Positions 1 to 8,580 of a stretch of 64,000 nt of DNA are shown piece by piece. Numbering within the stretch: position 1 is the stretch's first letter; each line of letters opens with the position of its first letter. Below the pieces are notes generated by a model. The model did not search any database, had not been told where the DNA came from, and saw only the letters and a program-made list of their open reading frames with translations. The position numbers were made by a program, and so were the translations under genes. This DNA comes from Nocardia cyriacigeorgica (lineage in GTDB: Bacteria > Actinomycetota > Actinomycetes > Mycobacteriales > Mycobacteriaceae): assembly GCF_029868385.1 (NCBI RefSeq), contig NZ_JARWNX010000061.1:1-64000 (forward strand), written 5' to 3'.

Positions 1-373
1 AATCACACCCCAAAAGGGCGCAATCAAAAGTATCTGAACCAGAGTCCGAAAACCCAGCAAAACAAAACGCCAGCAAAAAGATTTGCTGACAAAATGTCCG
101 ACCCCACAACCGGGGGGTATGCAAGGGCCGGAACCAAATAAAATTTGGCACTGACATTCATCGACACACTATTGAGTTCTCAAAGAACAGGCGCACACAC
201 ATCCGACCCGGTCATTAACCAGGGGTTTCAGTGAGGCAGGGTTCCTAGCTTACCGATCAGTGGCTCAGAGTCAAATCCGCTCTTCGACCGGCTTGTCAGG
301 CGCTCCTCGTCCTACCTCGTTTCCCAGGCCCTGTGGGCTCCGGGTCGGTGTCCGTGTCGCTCTGACCTGGAAT
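1..373 (-). other. rRNA operon leader (5' external transcribed region)
   Basis: Read on the minus strand this gene-free stretch looks like an actinobacterial pre-16S leader. It carries a boxA-like element, AT-rich segments unusual for this genome (around 40-80 and 138-175), and no plausible coding frame. The 16S gene itself is not in the window; it should begin just left of base 1. The SDR gene at 523-1377 reads in the same direction and ends upstream of the rrn promoter. The assignment rests on resemblance to Nocardia/Mycobacterium rrn leaders and on the promoter at 374-402. Confidence 0.75.
163..190 (-). promoter_or_regulatory. boxA-like antitermination element of the rrn leader
   Basis: The minus strand reads TGTTCTTTGAGAACTCAATA followed by GTGTG. 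This is the highly conserved leader block found before 16S in mycolic-acid actinobacteria. It is the expected site for NusB/NusE-dependent rRNA antitermination (family knowledge). Confidence 0.75.
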
Positions 374-402
374 AAGTTACGTGGCGGGAAACGCTACGTC
401 AA
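374..402 (-). promoter_or_regulatory. rRNA operon promoter
   Basis: The minus strand reads TTGACG, a 17-base spacer, then TAACTT. This near-consensus sigmaA promoter points into the rrn leader. It resembles mycobacterial rrn promoters (TTGACT-like -35, TA-rich -10). Positions 403-522, between it and the SDR stop codon, show no gene. Confidence 0.75.
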
Positions 403-522
403 ATCCCCAGGTCGCCATCGTGTTTCCGCTGGTCGAAGGCGTTCGAGCGGGCCGTCTACGGGGTCGAATCACACGAATGTGACTGAGGCCACCAAGATCA
501 ATTTCCGGCAGCTCCCCCGACC

Positions 523-1377
523 TCAGATCCCCATCCGCCAGATGAGCGCATCGACCGTCTGCGGCGACACCGTCCCGATCGCCTGGAGAAGCCGGGCGTA
601 GCGCGGATAGAGCTCGATGGGGCGGGTGCGGATGGCAGTGAGGATCCAGTCGGCGGCCGCCTCGGCCGATAGCGCGGGGGCATCGTCGTATTTGGCGGTC
701 GGCGCGATCATCTCCGTGCGCACGAGCGGATATCCGATGGTCGTCACGTGCACCCCGTGCCGTCGGGTCTCCGCGCCGAGGCTGCGGCCGAAGGCGCCGA
801 GTGCGGCCTTTGACGCGTGATACGCGGTGAACATCGGCATCGAACCGGCCGCGACGCCCCAGGTGGCGATGTTGATGATGTGCCCGCGCCGCGCCGCGAG
901 CATGGCCGGCAGCAGGGCCATGGTGAGCCTGGTGGCGCCGAAATAGTTCAGCGCCATGGTGCGCTCGTAGTCGTGGAAGCGGTCGGTGGCGTCGTCGGCC
1001 CGGCGGCGGATCGAGCGACCCGCATTGTTGACGAGGACGTCCACTGCGCCGAATTCGGCCTCGACCCGTGCGGCGAGCGCATCGATGGCGGCGCCGTCGG
1101 ACAGGTCGTAGGCCAGGGCTTCGGCCTTCCCCCCTGCCGAGCGGACGCCCTCGCACACCTCGCCCAGCGCCTCCGCACCACGGGCGACGAGCAGGAGGTT
1201 CGCGCCCCGCGCGCCGAGTTCGCGCGCGGCGACCTTGCCCACGCCCGATGACGCGCCGGTGAGCAGGACGGTCTTGCCCGCGATGTCCTCGCCGCCGCCC
1301 GGCCGCAGCAGGGTGGTGACGGCGCGCATCAGCGCGGGCGGGTTCAGCAGCGCCGTTCCCATACGTCCGGTTGCCAT
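523..1377 (-). CDS. Short-chain dehydrogenase/reductase
   Basis: A 284-residue SDR. The NAD(P)-binding TGASSGVG lies at about 40-47, NNAG at 117-120 and the YxxxK pair at Tyr186/Lys190. The position that usually holds the catalytic Ser reads Thr172 (NIATWGV), a conservative change. The start at 1377 is preceded by GAGGAG; a longer frame to 1422 lacks a good ribosome site. The C-terminus (RYARLLQAIGTVSP) resembles the acyl-chain reductase-like SDRs of mycobacteria. It reads towards the rrn operon and is divergent from the luciferase-like gene. Substrate unknown. Confidence 0.85.
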   Translation of the reverse strand: MATGRMGTALLNPPALMRAVTTLLRPGGGEDIAGKTVLLTGASSGVGKVAARELGARGANLLLVARGAEALGEVCEGVRSAGGKAEALAYDLSDGAAIDALAARVEAEFGAVDVLVNNAGRSIRRRADDATDRFHDYERTMALNYFGATRLTMALLPAMLAARRGHIINIATWGVAAGSMPMFTAYHASKAALGAFGRSLGAETRRHGVHVTTIGYPLVRTEMIAPTAKYDDAPALSAEAAADWILTAIRTRPIELYPRYARLLQAIGTVSPQTVDALIWRMGI

Positions 1378-1554
1378 GGGACTCCTCTCGGTGGCGTGGT
1401 CACCGTTCACGATCCTAGTCAATTGACCTCACCGTAATTTACCAATGAGTCAGATAGCTGGCGACACAGCGGACGTGGTCGTAGTCGTGAGCCAGGCGAA
1501 ATACCGGGGGCGGACCGCGCGTTCGAACAGGGGAATCGATCGCGAAGGAGCCCC

Positions 1555-2547
1555 ATGATCAACGTCCCACTCTCCGTACTCGATCTGGCGCCGGTGCAGG
1601 AGGGCAGCACCGCCGGTGACGGGCTGGCCGCCACCACCGAACTGGCCCGGCGAACGGAAGCGATGGGGTATTCGCGGTTCTGGGTGGCCGAGCACCACAA
1701 CATGCCGGGGATAGCCAGCGCCGCACCGAGCGTGCTGCTGGCGCATCTGGCCGCGGCGACCTCGCATATCCGGGTCGGTTCCGGCGGCGTGATGCTGCCC
1801 AACCACGCACCGCTGGTGGTGGCCGAACAGTTCGGGACGCTGCATGCACTGCATCCGGGCCGCATCGATCTGGGCGTCGGCCGTGCGCCGGGAACCGATC
1901 AGGCGACTGCACTCGCGCTGCGCCGCACCAAGGACGGACTGTCGGCGGAATCGTTTCCCCAGGAGCTGGCCGCTCTGCTCGCCTACTTCCGTGGTACCAG
2001 CCCGGACGGGATTGCCGCGACACCCGGTGCGGGCGACGAACCGGAGATCTGGCTGCTCGGGTCCAGCGGTTACAGCGCGCAGGTGGCGGCCATCCTCGGT
2101 GTGCGGTTCGCCTTCGCCCATCACATCAGCCCGACCAACACCGTGGCGGCGCTCGAGCTGTACCGGGAGAACTTCCGACCGTCCGAGCAGTTGGCGCGTC
2201 CGCATGCCATGGTCGCCGCGGCCGCGATCTGCGCCGATACCGATGAGCAGGCCGAACTCCTGTCCCGCCCGCGCGAGATGGCGTTCCTGCATCTGATGTC
2301 CGGGCGTCCTGGCCGGTTACCGACTCCCCAGGAGGCCGCCGATTTCCCCGCCAACGACCGCGAACGCCATTTCGCCGCGCAACGCCGCGCGGGCCAACTG
2401 CTCGGCTCCCCCACCACGGTGCGCCGCCAGCTCACCGATCTGCTCGAGGAGACGCGGGCCGACGAACTCATGCTGAATACGCTCGTCTACGACATCGACG
2501 CTCGTGCTCGGTCGTTCGAGTTGATCCGCAAGCTCACCGAGAACTGA
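1555..2547 (+). CDS. Luciferase-like (LLM class) flavin-dependent monooxygenase
   Basis: A 330-residue single-domain LLM oxidoreductase. The N-terminus PLSVLDLAPVQEG, then RFWVAEHHNMPG at about 42-53 and VGSGGVMLPNHAPLVVAEQFG at about 74-94, are typical of the MsnO8/YhbW-like branch. Such enzymes use FMNH2 or F420H2 on small organic substrates, usually without light emission. The start is preceded by GAAGGAG. Nothing around it fixes a substrate; it stands alone between the SDR and the MaoC pair. Confidence 0.85.
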   Translation: MINVPLSVLDLAPVQEGSTAGDGLAATTELARRTEAMGYSRFWVAEHHNMPGIASAAPSVLLAHLAAATSHIRVGSGGVMLPNHAPLVVAEQFGTLHALHPGRIDLGVGRAPGTDQATALALRRTKDGLSAESFPQELAALLAYFRGTSPDGIAATPGAGDEPEIWLLGSSGYSAQVAAILGVRFAFAHHISPTNTVAALELYRENFRPSEQLARPHAMVAAAAICADTDEQAELLSRPREMAFLHLMSGRPGRLPTPQEAADFPANDRERHFAAQRRAGQLLGSPTTVRRQLTDLLEETRADELMLNTLVYDIDARARSFELIRKLTEN

Positions 2548-2839
2548 GGTTCACCGCCCACGCCGCTCCGAGCAGCACGGCTGCGAGGCAATGGGGCTGC
2601 GATCCGAATCCCATTGTGGCGCAGCCACTTCCGGAGCACAAACTTCTCGCGACCCGAGCGGAAGCGGCTACCGACAGAATGCAGTTCCTGACCACCGGCC
2701 CGATCCCCTCGGCGACCTATCGGCCGAGGCTATCCGCGCCGGAAGTGTTCGAGACGTCCAGAGGGACATGCTCGTCCAGGAACTCGGTGGGCTCGGAGTG
2801 ATCCCCCGCGCACCGCCGCCGTCACCGGCGCGCTCACGA

Positions 2840-3220
2840 TCACTCGCAGACGAATGTCGCCCAGGCGCGCGCCGCGACGCGCCCGTCCTGATCGGTGCCG
2901 ACGAGTGTGATGTCGACGCATGTTTCGCCGTCCAGCACGTACTGCTGCACCACGTATCCCGAGCAGGTGAGCGTGTCCCCCGGCCACAGCGGGCGGGCGC
3001 AGCGGGTGCGGAAGCGGCGCACGGTGTCGGCGCCGAGCCAGTCGGTGGCGTAGGAGGCGAGCAAGGCAGCCGAGAGAGGACCGGAGGCAGTGGTGAATTC
3101 CGTTGCGCCGGAGGCGCTGTCCGGTGTGAGCCCAGGATCGCGAGTGGCGTCCTGATAACGCGCGAAGTCGGCCTCGGTGAGTGGTCCGAACGAGACCGGT
3201 GCCGGGGTGGTCGCGGTCAT
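2840..3220 (-). CDS. MaoC-like hydratase subunit (C-terminal type)
   Basis: A 126-residue hot-dog protein with FGPLTEADFARYQDATRDP and RPLWPGDTLTCSG, as in MaoC-like enoyl-CoA hydratases. Its ATG overlaps the stop of the upstream gene by four bases (ATGA), so the two are co-translated and probably form a heterodimer, like the split (R)-hydratases HadAB or ChsH1/H2 of actinobacteria. The classical catalytic Asp-x4-His is only partly evident: the N-terminal segment has ARYQDATRD but no obvious His, so the role could be structural. Likely acts on a CoA thioester in the steroid island (inference). Confidence 0.75.
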   Translation of the reverse strand: MTATTPAPVSFGPLTEADFARYQDATRDPGLTPDSASGATEFTTASGPLSAALLASYATDWLGADTVRRFRTRCARPLWPGDTLTCSGYVVQQYVLDGETCVDITLVGTDQDGRVAARAWATFVCE

Positions 3221-3633
3221 GCGAGCTCCTGGGCGAGGGGGCGGATGCCGGTCATCCACGATTCGGCGACCAGGCGACCGGTCCGGTCGAAATACTGAGT
3301 GACCATGTCGACCATGGTCACGGGGGTGTCGTGCTCGTCGAGCACCTCGTGCACGCGTTCGATCCGCGACTGTGCGGTCAACCGTTCCCCGGCGCGCGGC
3401 GGCGGGCCGAAGAAGCGGTGGTCCTGCTCGATCGGGATACCCGGCCAGTGATCGGCGGTGGCGGGCTCTCCCGCCGCGGCCAGCCGCGCCGGTAGGAATG
3501 TCGGTGGGACGACCGGTGCGTCGGCCGTCGTATGCGCGGCCGCGTGCGATCGCGTGGCGGCGGCGAACTCGCGGATCCGGTCCGCGTCCGGTTCGAGGTC
3601 GAGCCGAGCACCGACCGCTGCAACGTGCACCAT
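3217..3633 (-). CDS. MaoC-like/FAS1-type dehydratase N-terminal-domain protein
   Basis: A 138-residue protein resembling the MaoC_dehydrat_N hot-dog domain (DHWPGIPIEQDHRFFGPPPRAGERLTAQSRIERVHE, then VDMVTQYFDRTGRLVAES). The start at 3633 follows GAAGGGAAG; the open frame to 3750 has no comparable site. It overlaps the partner hydratase gene by four bases. The two-subunit layout suits bulky acyl-CoA substrates such as steroid side-chain or ring fragments (family knowledge). It is divergent from the Dabb gene pair across a 287-base promoter region with two degenerate copies of the island motif. Confidence 0.75.
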   Translation of the reverse strand: MVHVAAVGARLDLEPDADRIREFAAATRSHAAAHTTADAPVVPPTFLPARLAAAGEPATADHWPGIPIEQDHRFFGPPPRAGERLTAQSRIERVHEVLDEHDTPVTMVDMVTQYFDRTGRLVAESWMTGIRPLAQELA

Positions 3634-3699
3634 CGCCACTTCCCTTCTGCTGAGCCTGTCGCCACGGTAGAGCCGGTCGGTGCCGGGTGAGCTGCCCTG

Positions 3700-3714
3700 T
3701 TCCACTGATCGGGA
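3700..3714 (+). promoter_or_regulatory. Degenerate copy of island motif
   Basis: TTCCACTGATCGGGA matches the island consensus TCCCGCTCACCGGGA at 11 of 15 positions. It lies 67 bases upstream of the MaoC-pair start. Weak alone; its position in a divergent promoter region is the main support. Confidence 0.35.
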
Positions 3715-3795
3715 ACGGAGAACGCCGGAGACCGGCAGTCCGCAGACCATCGCACGGTGCCCGGCGCATCCTCGCCGGGCATCGACGGCCGAGGA

Positions 3796-3810
3796 GTGCG
3801 ATGAGCGGGA
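3796..3810 (-). promoter_or_regulatory. Degenerate copy of island motif, reverse orientation
   Basis: GTGCGATGAGCGGGA matches the reverse complement of the island consensus (TCCCGGTGAGCGGGA) at 11 of 15 positions. It lies about 110 bases upstream of the Dabb-like gene. Confidence 0.35.
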
Positions 3811-3920
3811 CGGCGCGGCGAAGTGTCGGTGGTGACGGCTGCTACCGAGTTCCCCGCTGTCGGCGGATCCCGTCCGTCACCGCATTCGGCGGCACCGGAC
3901 ACACACAGAAGGGTTGAGAC

Positions 3921-4304
3921 GTGGATGACGCGCCGCACGACGAACCTCCGACCGGAACGGGCGAACCGGCGATCTACATCGTCGACGAGATGATCGCACT
4001 GCCCGGACAAGGCCGGTCGTTCCTCGAGATGTATCTGCACCAGTACGCGCCGGGTGCGCGCGACCGCGGCCTCGTCCTGGACCGCGTGCTGGTCAGCCCG
4101 CCGGTGTGGTTGGACGAACAATCGAACACGATCACCGTCAGCTGGACGGTGCACGGCGCTGAACAGTGGTGGCGGCAGCGGTTGGGGGCGAGCCGCGATC
4201 CGGCGGTGGCGCAGTGGTGGCGTACCGCCGACGAACTGCTCGTCGACCGCCGTCGCACCACCAGCTGCGCGTACGAGGATGTGGAGGCACTGGCCGATGT
4301 CTGA
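3921..4304 (+). CDS. Small Dabb/ABM-fold-like protein of the steroid island
   Basis: A 127-residue protein starting with GTG at 3921. Not firmly recognised. AIYIVDEMIALPGQGRSFLEMYLHQYAPGARDRGL and TISWTVHGAEQWWRQR-like segments resemble dimeric alpha/beta-barrel proteins (NIPSNAP/Dabb type). It overlaps the next gene by eight bases, indicating translational coupling, and is the first gene of the run leading to kshA-hsaA-hsaC. It may bind a hydrophobic intermediate (inference). Confidence 0.6.
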   Translation: MDDAPHDEPPTGTGEPAIYIVDEMIALPGQGRSFLEMYLHQYAPGARDRGLVLDRVLVSPPVWLDEQSNTITVSWTVHGAEQWWRQRLGASRDPAVAQWWRTADELLVDRRRTTSCAYEDVEALADV

Positions 4305-4926
4305 GGTCGTCCATCTCGTCCACCTGGCCGAGCCGTCGCGTCGGGACGAAATCGCGTCCGAGTTGCGCGACCTCGTCGAACCACACGCGTGCCGAACGCT
4401 CATCGCCCCCACGCTGCCGGGCGGTATCGATGCCGGGGATCTGATCGTCCGACTCCGGTTCGATACCGAATCCGATCGGCGCAGCGTCGAGAGCTCCGTC
4501 GAACAGTGGGCCCGAGAGCCGTCCGTCGAACGGATGGAAACGGCCGTCTTCACCGGAACCCCGAAACCGGGACGGCATCGAGCAGCGCCCGGCGTGTACC
4601 GGGCGCTGCTCATCGCGGTCGACCCGCTGGCCGACCGCGCACTCGTCGACCGGTTCGGCACCGAGACCGCGGCGATGCCCGACTACATCCACACGATCGG
4701 CGCATCCCAGTTGAGCCGCGTGCACGATTCCGGCGGGCGGGGGTGGACCCATGTCTGGGAGCAGGAATTCACCGATATACAGGGGCTGACCGGCCCGTAT
4801 ATGACCCACCCGTACCACTGGGCGCATATCGACCGCTGGTTCGATCCCGAGCGCGGAACCAAGATCGTGACCCGGCTGTGCCATAGCTTCTGCGCCGTGG
4901 ACGCGCCGCTGTTGTCCGCACCGTGA
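4297..4926 (+). CDS. Dabb (stress-responsive A/B barrel) domain protein
   Basis: A 209-residue protein. The second half (GVYRALLIAVDPLADRALVDRF, WTHVWEQEFTDIQGLTGPYMTHPYHWAHIDRWFDPE) fits a Dabb ferredoxin-like domain; the first half looks like a second, diverged copy. The ATG lies inside the preceding gene. Dabb proteins include cyclases and small-molecule-binding proteins of catabolic and biosynthetic pathways, but no catalytic function can be stated. A perfect inverted repeat follows the stop immediately. Confidence 0.65.
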   Translation: MSEVVHLVHLAEPSRRDEIASELRDLVEPHACRTLIAPTLPGGIDAGDLIVRLRFDTESDRRSVESSVEQWAREPSVERMETAVFTGTPKPGRHRAAPGVYRALLIAVDPLADRALVDRFGTETAAMPDYIHTIGASQLSRVHDSGGRGWTHVWEQEFTDIQGLTGPYMTHPYHWAHIDRWFDPERGTKIVTRLCHSFCAVDAPLLSAP

Positions 4927-4929
4927 GCA

Positions 4930-4958
4930 CCGGTGCTCCCGCTCACCGGGAGCACCGG
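4930..4958. promoter_or_regulatory. 12-bp-arm inverted repeat containing the island motif
   Basis: Arms CCGGTGCTCCCG and CGGGAGCACCGG flank the 5-base centre CTCAC. The core TCCCGCTCACCGGGA spans 4937-4951. It starts four bases after a stop codon, so it could form a terminator hairpin, but no T-run follows and the same core recurs in front of other operons. An operator for the kshA operon is the better reading. Confidence 0.6.
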
Positions 4959-4989
4959 CACCCAGCGGGTTTCACGATGACCGAAACCT

Positions 4990-5004
4990 GTCCGCTGACC
5001 GGGA
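4990..5004 (+). promoter_or_regulatory. Island motif upstream of kshA
   Basis: GTCCGCTGACCGGGA matches the consensus at 12 of 15 positions and lies 79 bases before the kshA start and 53 bases (five helical turns) after the site at 4937. Confidence 0.55.
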
Positions 5005-5082
5005 GGGCGCAGTTCGCACCGGCCAGACCGGGTCCACCATTTGGCTCAGATCACAGTAATCCGGTGGAACATGGAGGTTTCG

Positions 5083-6249
5083 ATGCCGGGTCAATCACCG
5101 AACGGTTCAGCCCAGAGCGCGGACGAATTCAGGACGATCGAAGCTGCCGCGGCGCCCACCCGGTTCGCCCGCGGTTGGCACTGCCTCGGTCTGCTGAAGT
5201 CCTTCCAGGACGGCACACCACACGAGATCAAGGCGTTCGGCACGACGCTGGTGGTCTTCCAGTCCGAGACCGACGGCAAGCTGAACGTGCTCGACGCGTT
5301 CTGCCGCCATATGGGCGGCAACCTCGCCCATGGCACCGTCAAGGGCGATTCGATCGCCTGCCCCTTCCACGACTGGCGGTGGGGCGGCAACGGCCGCTGC
5401 ACCGGCATCCCGTACGCGCGCCGCGTCCCGCCGCTGGCCAAGACCAGGTCCTGGCCGACGCTGGAGCGCAACGGTCAGCTCTATGTCTGGCACGATCCGC
5501 AGGGCAGCAAGCCCACCGATGAGGTGACGATCCCCGAGATCGAGGGATACGGCAGCTCGGAGTGGACCGATTGGACCTGGAACTCGATGCTGATCGAGGG
5601 GTCGCACTGCCGCGAGATCGTGGACAACGTCGTGGATATGGCGCATTTCTTCTACGTGCACTACGCCTTCCCGCGCTATTTCAAGAATGTCTTCGAGGGC
5701 CATGTCGCCACCCAGTACATGCGCTCGACGCCGCGCCAGGACATCGAGGTGGGCACCAACTACGACGACCCGAACTCCACGCTGCGTTCGGACGCCTCCT
5801 ATTTCGGCCCGTCGTACATGATCGACTGGCTGTGGAGCGAGGCACAGGGCATGACGATCGAGACCGTACTGATCAACTGCCACTACCCCGTCACCGACAA
5901 CTCGTTCGTGCTCCAGTACGGCGCGATGGTGAAGAAGCCGCAGGGCATGTCCGATGAGGCCGCCAACGCGATGGCCGCGCAGTTCGCCCAGGGCGTCGAG
6001 GTCGGCTTCGAGCAGGACGTGGCGATCTGGAAGAACAAGGCCCCCATCGACAATCCGCTGCTGTCGGAGGAAGACGGGCCGGTGTATCAGCTGCGCCGCT
6101 GGTACAAGCAGTTCTACGTCGATGTCGACGACATCACCGAAGACATGACCAAGCGGTTCGAGTTCGAGATCGATACCGAGCGCGCCGTCACGAGCTGGGA
6201 GGCCGAAGTGGCCGACAACATCGCCCGTGGCGCCGTCATCACCACCTAA
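5083..6249 (+). CDS. kshA: 3-ketosteroid 9-alpha-hydroxylase, oxygenase component
   Basis: A 388-residue Rieske oxygenase closely resembling actinobacterial KshA along its length. The Rieske [2Fe-2S] ligands are Cys74-x-His76 and Cys93-x2-His96; the mononuclear iron motif is Asp185-x2-His188-x4-His193 (DMAHFFYVH). The start at 5083 follows GGAGG by five bases. KshA hydroxylates C9 of 1,4-androstadiene-3,17-dione or related 3-ketosteroids, breaking ring B after 1,2-dehydrogenation. Electrons would come from the KshB-like reductase at 21040. It heads a run with hsaA and hsaC. Substrate preference cannot be read from sequence. Confidence 0.9.
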   Translation: MPGQSPNGSAQSADEFRTIEAAAAPTRFARGWHCLGLLKSFQDGTPHEIKAFGTTLVVFQSETDGKLNVLDAFCRHMGGNLAHGTVKGDSIACPFHDWRWGGNGRCTGIPYARRVPPLAKTRSWPTLERNGQLYVWHDPQGSKPTDEVTIPEIEGYGSSEWTDWTWNSMLIEGSHCREIVDNVVDMAHFFYVHYAFPRYFKNVFEGHVATQYMRSTPRQDIEVGTNYDDPNSTLRSDASYFGPSYMIDWLWSEAQGMTIETVLINCHYPVTDNSFVLQYGAMVKKPQGMSDEAANAMAAQFAQGVEVGFEQDVAIWKNKAPIDNPLLSEEDGPVYQLRRWYKQFYVDVDDITEDMTKRFEFEIDTERAVTSWEAEVADNIARGAVITT

Positions 6250-6283
6250 TCCGCCCGCGCACACGACAGGAACCAGAGCTCCG

Positions 6284-7462
6284 ATGAACAAGGTTCTCGA
6301 CAACATCACGGCCATCGCCGAGCAGCTGCGCGAGCAGTCCCCCGAGGCCGAACGCCTCGGTCGGCTGCCCGACGACACCGCGAAGCTGCTGAAATCGGCC
6401 GGTCCGATCAGGCTGTTGCAGCCCAAGAAATACGGCGGATTCGAAGCGCATCCCCGCGAGTTCGCCGAAACCGTCATGGCGGCGGGCGCGCTGGACCCGG
6501 CCACCGGCTGGATCTGCGGCATCGTCGGTGTGCACCCGTGGCAGTTGGCCTTTGCCGACCCGAAGGTGCAGGAAGAGGTGTGGGGCACCGATAACGACAC
6601 CTGGATGGCCTCGCCGTACGCACCGACCGGTGTCGCCCGTCCGGTGGACGGCGGCTACATCTTCAACGGTCGCTGGCAGTTCAGCTCCGGCACCGACCAC
6701 TGTGACTGGATCTTCCTCGGCGCCATGCTCGGCGATACCGACGGCAATATCGCCGTCCCGCCGACCATGCTGCATATGATCCTGCCGCGCAGCGACTACG
6801 AGATCGTCGAGGACTCGTGGAATGTGGTGGGGCTCAAGGGCACCGGCTCCAAGGACATCATCGTCAAGGACGCGTTCGTACCGTCCTACCGGGTGATGAA
6901 CGGTGATCATGTCATCGACGGCACCGCCCAGAAGGAGTACGGCGTCACCGAGACGCTGTACAAGATGCCCTGGTCCAATATGTTCCCGCTCGGCATCACC
7001 TCGGCGGTGATCGGTATCGCCGAGGGCGCGCTGGCCGCGCATCTGGATTACCAGCGCGACCGGGTCGGCGCTCAGGGCACCGCGATCAAAGACGACCCGT
7101 ACGTGCTGTTCGCGATCAGCGAGGCCGCGGCCGATATCAATGCCGCCCGTCAGGAACTGCTGGCCAACGTGGACAGGATGTGGGATCTGGTCGACGCGGG
7201 CAAGGAGGTCTCCTTCGCCGATCGCGCGGCCGGTCGACGCACACAGGTGCGGGCGGCGTGGCGCGCGGTGATGGCCGTGGACCAGATCTTCGCCCGGTCC
7301 GGCGGTAACGCGCTGCGCATGGACAAACCGCTCCAGCGTTTCTGGCGTGATGCGCATGCCGGTCTCAACCACGCGATCCACGTGCCGAGCACGGTGTTCC
7401 ACGCCTCGGCGCTGAGCTCGCTCGGGGTGGAACCGCCGCAGCAGCTGCGCTCGATGATCTGA
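6284..7462 (+). CDS. hsaA: 3-HSA hydroxylase, oxygenase component (HsaA-like)
   Basis: A 392-residue flavin-dependent monooxygenase of the acyl-CoA-dehydrogenase fold, about the length of M. tuberculosis HsaA. Features include LDPATGWICGIVGVH at about 75-89, FNGRWQFSSGTDHCDWIFLGA at about 127-147 and LKGTGSKDI (about 185-193). HsaA with reduced flavin from HsaB hydroxylates the phenolic secosteroid 3-HSA to the catechol 3,4-DHSA. It lies 34 bases after kshA and 26 bases before hsaC. The specific steroid is unproven. Confidence 0.85.
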   Translation: MNKVLDNITAIAEQLREQSPEAERLGRLPDDTAKLLKSAGPIRLLQPKKYGGFEAHPREFAETVMAAGALDPATGWICGIVGVHPWQLAFADPKVQEEVWGTDNDTWMASPYAPTGVARPVDGGYIFNGRWQFSSGTDHCDWIFLGAMLGDTDGNIAVPPTMLHMILPRSDYEIVEDSWNVVGLKGTGSKDIIVKDAFVPSYRVMNGDHVIDGTAQKEYGVTETLYKMPWSNMFPLGITSAVIGIAEGALAAHLDYQRDRVGAQGTAIKDDPYVLFAISEAAADINAARQELLANVDRMWDLVDAGKEVSFADRAAGRRTQVRAAWRAVMAVDQIFARSGGNALRMDKPLQRFWRDAHAGLNHAIHVPSTVFHASALSSLGVEPPQQLRSMI

Positions 7463-7488
7463 TTCGAATACCGACAAGGACAACAGCA

Positions 7489-8394
7489 ATGACTGATATC
7501 AAGGGTCTGGGCTACGTCAAGATCCAGACCAACGAGATGGACCGGTGGCGCAAGTTCGCCTTCGAGGTGCTCGGCTTCGCCGAGGGCAGCGGCCCGGATG
7601 AGAACGCGCTCTACCTGCGGATGGACGAGCGTGCCGCGCGGATCGTCATCGTGGCGGGTGAGACCGACGAAGTGGTGACCATCGGCTGGGAGGTACGCGA
7701 CCACGCCGCCCTGGTACGGGTGCAGGAGGCGGTGACCGCCGCGGGTGTCGCGGTGAAGCCGCTGTCGGTCGAGGAGGCCGATGCGCGTCGGGTCGAGGAG
7801 GTCATCACCTTCGAGGACCCGACCGGCGCCACCGTTGAGGTCTTCCACGGCGCGGTGCTCGATCACAGCCCGGTGGTGACGCCGTTCGGCGCGACCTTCG
7901 TGACCGGCGCGCAGGGTCTCGGCCACGTGGTGCTGCCGACCATGGACCCCAATGGCGCGTTCGACTTCTACACCGAGGTGCTCGGGTTCCTGCCGCGCGG
8001 CGCGTTCCGCATTCCGGCGCCGCCGGAGTTCGGTCCGGTGCGGATCCGGTTCATGGGTGTGAACGAGCGTCATCACAGTCTGGCGCTGTGCCCGGCTCCG
8101 CATGGCGGGGCGCCGGGCCTGGTGCACATCATGGTGGAGGTCGATTCGCTCGACGCGGTGGGCCAGGCACTGGACCGGGTTGTCAAGGACGGTTTCTCCG
8201 TCTCGTCGACGCTGGGCAGGCACACCAACGACAAGATGGTGTCGTTCTACGTGCGCGCACCAGGCGGCTGGGATATCGAGTTCGGCACCGAAGGTATGCG
8301 TGTCGACGAAAAGTACTACACCGCAGAGGAAATCACCGCCGACAGCTACTGGGGCCACGACTGGTCCGGTAGCGAACCGCTGGCCGCCATGTAG
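7489..8394 (+). CDS. hsaC: Extradiol (meta-cleavage) dioxygenase, HsaC-like
   Basis: A 301-residue two-domain type I extradiol dioxygenase. The Fe(II) ligands are visible at His146 (GLGHVV), His213 (LVHIMVE) and Glu264 (WDIEFG); second-sphere residues fit His196, His245 and Tyr254. HsaC cleaves the catechol 3,4-DHSA to the meta-cleavage product 4,9-DSHA. Directly downstream of hsaA, and followed by a strong terminator, so kshA-hsaA-hsaC looks like one transcript. The hydrolase for its product is encoded about 10 kb away at 18139. Confidence 0.88.
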   Translation: MTDIKGLGYVKIQTNEMDRWRKFAFEVLGFAEGSGPDENALYLRMDERAARIVIVAGETDEVVTIGWEVRDHAALVRVQEAVTAAGVAVKPLSVEEADARRVEEVITFEDPTGATVEVFHGAVLDHSPVVTPFGATFVTGAQGLGHVVLPTMDPNGAFDFYTEVLGFLPRGAFRIPAPPEFGPVRIRFMGVNERHHSLALCPAPHGGAPGLVHIMVEVDSLDAVGQALDRVVKDGFSVSSTLGRHTNDKMVSFYVRAPGGWDIEFGTEGMRVDEKYYTAEEITADSYWGHDWSGSEPLAAM

Positions 8395-8415
8395 TCGCAC
8401 ACCGGCCATCTCCCT

Positions 8416-8457
8416 CGACCCCGAGGTTCCAGCCATCAGGCTGAAACCTCGGGGTCG
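8416..8457 (+). terminator. Terminator after hsaC
   Basis: A 19-base stem (8416-8434 with 8439-8457, one mismatch) closes on the loop ATCA and is followed by TTGTGATTT. It ends the kshA-hsaA-hsaC unit and isolates it from the IclR gene. Confidence 0.85.
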
Positions 8458-8580
8458 TTGTGATTTACATCACACCTGCTGATTCATGTGACAGCTGCCA
8501 CAAGACATGGTATGAATAGTCATATGCCTAATAGAAATATCCAGTTGGGCATCAGCTCGTAGAACCGCAGGGAGCGCCAC

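Noticed and set aside
1418..1427. Short palindrome GTCAATTGAC in the SDR/LLM divergent region
   Set aside because: Ten bases with no second copy seen; too short to call an operator.
2548..2839. Possible small gene or terminator between the LLM and MaoC genes
   Set aside because: Open frames lack ribosome sites and family resemblance. The only stem (GGCTGCG/CGCAGCC, 2595-2626) has an 18-base loop and is weak.
8485..8535. AT-rich element before the IclR gene resembling one before the MFS gene (16105-16126)
   Set aside because: Both contain AGTCATAT and ATGCC-like pieces, but alignment needs gaps and orientation changes; not convincing without a motif search.
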